Positions 6,957 to 8,187 of a DNA stretch of 8,187 bases are shown piece after piece. Source of the stretch: Betaproteobacteria bacterium (GTDB lineage Bacteria > Pseudomonadota > Gammaproteobacteria > Burkholderiales > SG8-41); contig JAKFUJ010000131.1 in NCBI GenBank assembly GCA_021732805.1, positions 1 to 8,187 on the forward strand, in the 5' to 3' direction. The stretch's first letter is position 1; the number at the start of each line of letters is the position of its first letter. Below the pieces are notes generated by a model, which was not told where the DNA came from, ran no database searches, and worked only from the letters and a program-made list of their open reading frames with translations. A program made the translations under genes and the position numbers.

Positions 6957-8187
6957 TCAGGGTGCCGCGGTATCAACTTTGGGTTTTGCAGCAAGAGTTC
7001 CGAGACACAGCCGGATCGCCTTGGCCATCTGCTCGCCGTTCTGGTAGCGCTGGTCAGGATCCTTGGCCAGCGCCTTGTTGGTGATTGCCGCCACGCACGC
7101 CGGCAAATCCGGCTTCAGCTTGCGAATGTCGAGGTGGGGTTCGTTGGCGATCTTGAACATCAACTGCGCCATCGATTCGCCCTGAAACGGCAGAGCGCCG
7201 CTGAGCATCTGGTAGAGCATGACACCCAGCGAAAACAGGTCGGAGCGCCCCTCCACTTTTTTCCCGGCCAGTTGTTCCGGCGACATGTATGACGGGGTGC
7301 CGAGCACCATCCCGGTCTTGGTCTTGGAGGAGTCTGTCACCCGTGCAATGCCGAAGTCGGTCACTTTCGGCGTGTCGCTTTCCGGCTCGTACATGATGTT
7401 CGCCGGCTTGATGTCACGGTGCACGACGTTCTGCTGGTGGGCGTAGCCAAGGGCTTCGGCGACGCGGGCAACAATCGACAGCACCTGCGGCACCGGCAGC
7501 AAGGCGTCGGGTTTGGTAAACGGCGCCAGATCGCGGCCCTTCAGGAACTCCATCGCGATATACGCCAGATCATGTTCTTCGCCGGCATCGTAGATGGTCA
7601 CGATATTGGGATGAGTCAGACGGCCTGCCGTTTCCGCTTCGCGGAAAAAGCGCTCCTTGACCTCGACCAGTTCATCGCCTTCAAACTCCTGCGACAGCGC
7701 CATGGTTTTGATCGCGACCACGCGGCCGATTTTCGGATCCTTGCCGAGGTAAACCACACCCATTGCACCCTTGCCGAGTTCCTTCTCGACCTGGTAGCGA
7801 CCGAGCATCGGTTTTTCCATGCCGCCACCGGCAAGCATCATGGTGCCGCCGGGATGCCCCTGAGCGCCGCCAAGGATCACGGTCTCGGACAGCGCTTTGG
7901 CGCGGGTGAGCCGTTGTGCGAGATCGCGGAACTTGGGATTGAATTCCGCCATGTACTGGAACACCGACTCCGCCTTGTTGAATTGCCGCTTGCGCTCAAA
8001 ATCCAGCGCCAGCGCATACAGGTTTTCCATCAGGGGATCCGCCAGCGGACATTGGCGGAACTTGTCCCAGGCCAGATCGAGCTGTCCCTGCGCCTGATAG
8101 GCAATGCCGAGCATGCGATTGGATTCGGCCGAATCGGCATCGGATTTTTCCTTGCCACGCTCGGTCACCAGGAAACGTTTGGTGGTC
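6957..8187 (-). CDS. Hanks-type Ser/Thr protein kinase with TPR-like N-terminal segment (5' end beyond window)
   Basis: 409 residues are visible and the reading frame stays open to the right edge. A GTG at 8168 exists but has no ribosome site, so I read the gene as 5'-truncated by the window. Counting that Val as residue 1, two TPR-like helical pairs span ~13-80. A flexible segment follows with SETVIL (Thr96) and GGTMML (Thr109). The kinase domain (~124-390) has the glycine loop LGKGAMGVVY (131-140), Lys154 (VAIK), Glu177, catalytic HRDIKPAN (250-257), DFG (271-273), an activation loop with Thr283, Thr285 and Thr291, and SPE (296-298). All catalytic residues are present, so it should be active. 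No membrane helix is visible in this part. From recalled relatives I expect an upstream CHASE2 sensor and membrane helices, but this cannot be seen here. It is the first gene in the window and is coupled to the phosphatase. Confidence 0.95.
   Translation of the reverse strand, partial: TTKRFLVTERGKEKSDADSAESNRMLGIAYQAQGQLDLAWDKFRQCPLADPLMENLYALALDFERKRQFNKAESVFQYMAEFNPKFRDLAQRLTRAKALSETVILGGAQGHPGGTMMLAGGGMEKPMLGRYQVEKELGKGAMGVVYLGKDPKIGRVVAIKTMALSQEFEGDELVEVKERFFREAETAGRLTHPNIVTIYDAGEEHDLAYIAMEFLKGRDLAPFTKPDALLPVPQVLSIVARVAEALGYAHQQNVVHRDIKPANIMYEPESDTPKVTDFGIARVTDSSKTKTGMVLGTPSYMSPEQLAGKKVEGRSDLFSLGVMLYQMLSGALPFQGESMAQLMFKIANEPHLDIRKLKPDLPACVAAITNKALAKDPDQRYQNGEQMAKAIRLCLGTLAAKPKVDTAAP

Noticed and set aside
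8166..8168. GTG as the true start of the kinase
   Set aside because: No ribosome site precedes it, and the frame continues without a stop to the window edge with plausible coding sequence (KRFL), so the gene more likely extends beyond the window.

Overview
The window is a compact, single-strand block of bacterial signalling and secretion genes. All six genes I can support lie on the minus strand, so transcription runs from high to low coordinates. In transcription order they are: a Ser/Thr protein kinase (5' end outside the window), a PP2C-type phosphatase, a two-FHA-domain protein, a membrane-bound CHASE2 adenylate cyclase, a metallo-beta-lactamase-fold class II type cyclic-nucleotide phosphodiesterase, and a GspE/PulE-type ATPase with an N-terminal GAF domain (3' end outside the window). 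The GC-rich codon use, the dense operon layout and the family make-up fit a Proteobacterium, most likely a Betaproteobacterium. That assignment rests on recalled family resemblance, not on a search.

The layout has two halves. Positions 5342-8187 carry a phosphothreonine module (kinase, phosphatase, FHA reader) with gaps of 8 and 17 bases between genes. Positions 1-5217 carry a cAMP module (cyclase and phosphodiesterase, overlapping by one base in TAATG) followed after 60 bases by the ATPase. A 124-base gap (5218-5341) separates the halves. It contains a possible transcript hairpin but no convincing promoter or terminator, so the whole block may be one transcription unit.

The likely logic is that a transmembrane kinase and a cognate phosphatase set the phosphorylation state of threonines read by the FHA protein, while a periplasm-sensing cyclase and a cytoplasmic phosphodiesterase set local cAMP. 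Both could bear on a pilus or secretion ATPase whose GAF domain could itself bind a cyclic nucleotide or another small ligand. Each enzyme call is well supported by motifs. The idea that they act together on the ATPase is inference from gene order and domains. No tRNA, rRNA, CRISPR array, insertion sequence or attachment site was seen, and no stretch above 300 bases lacks a gene.
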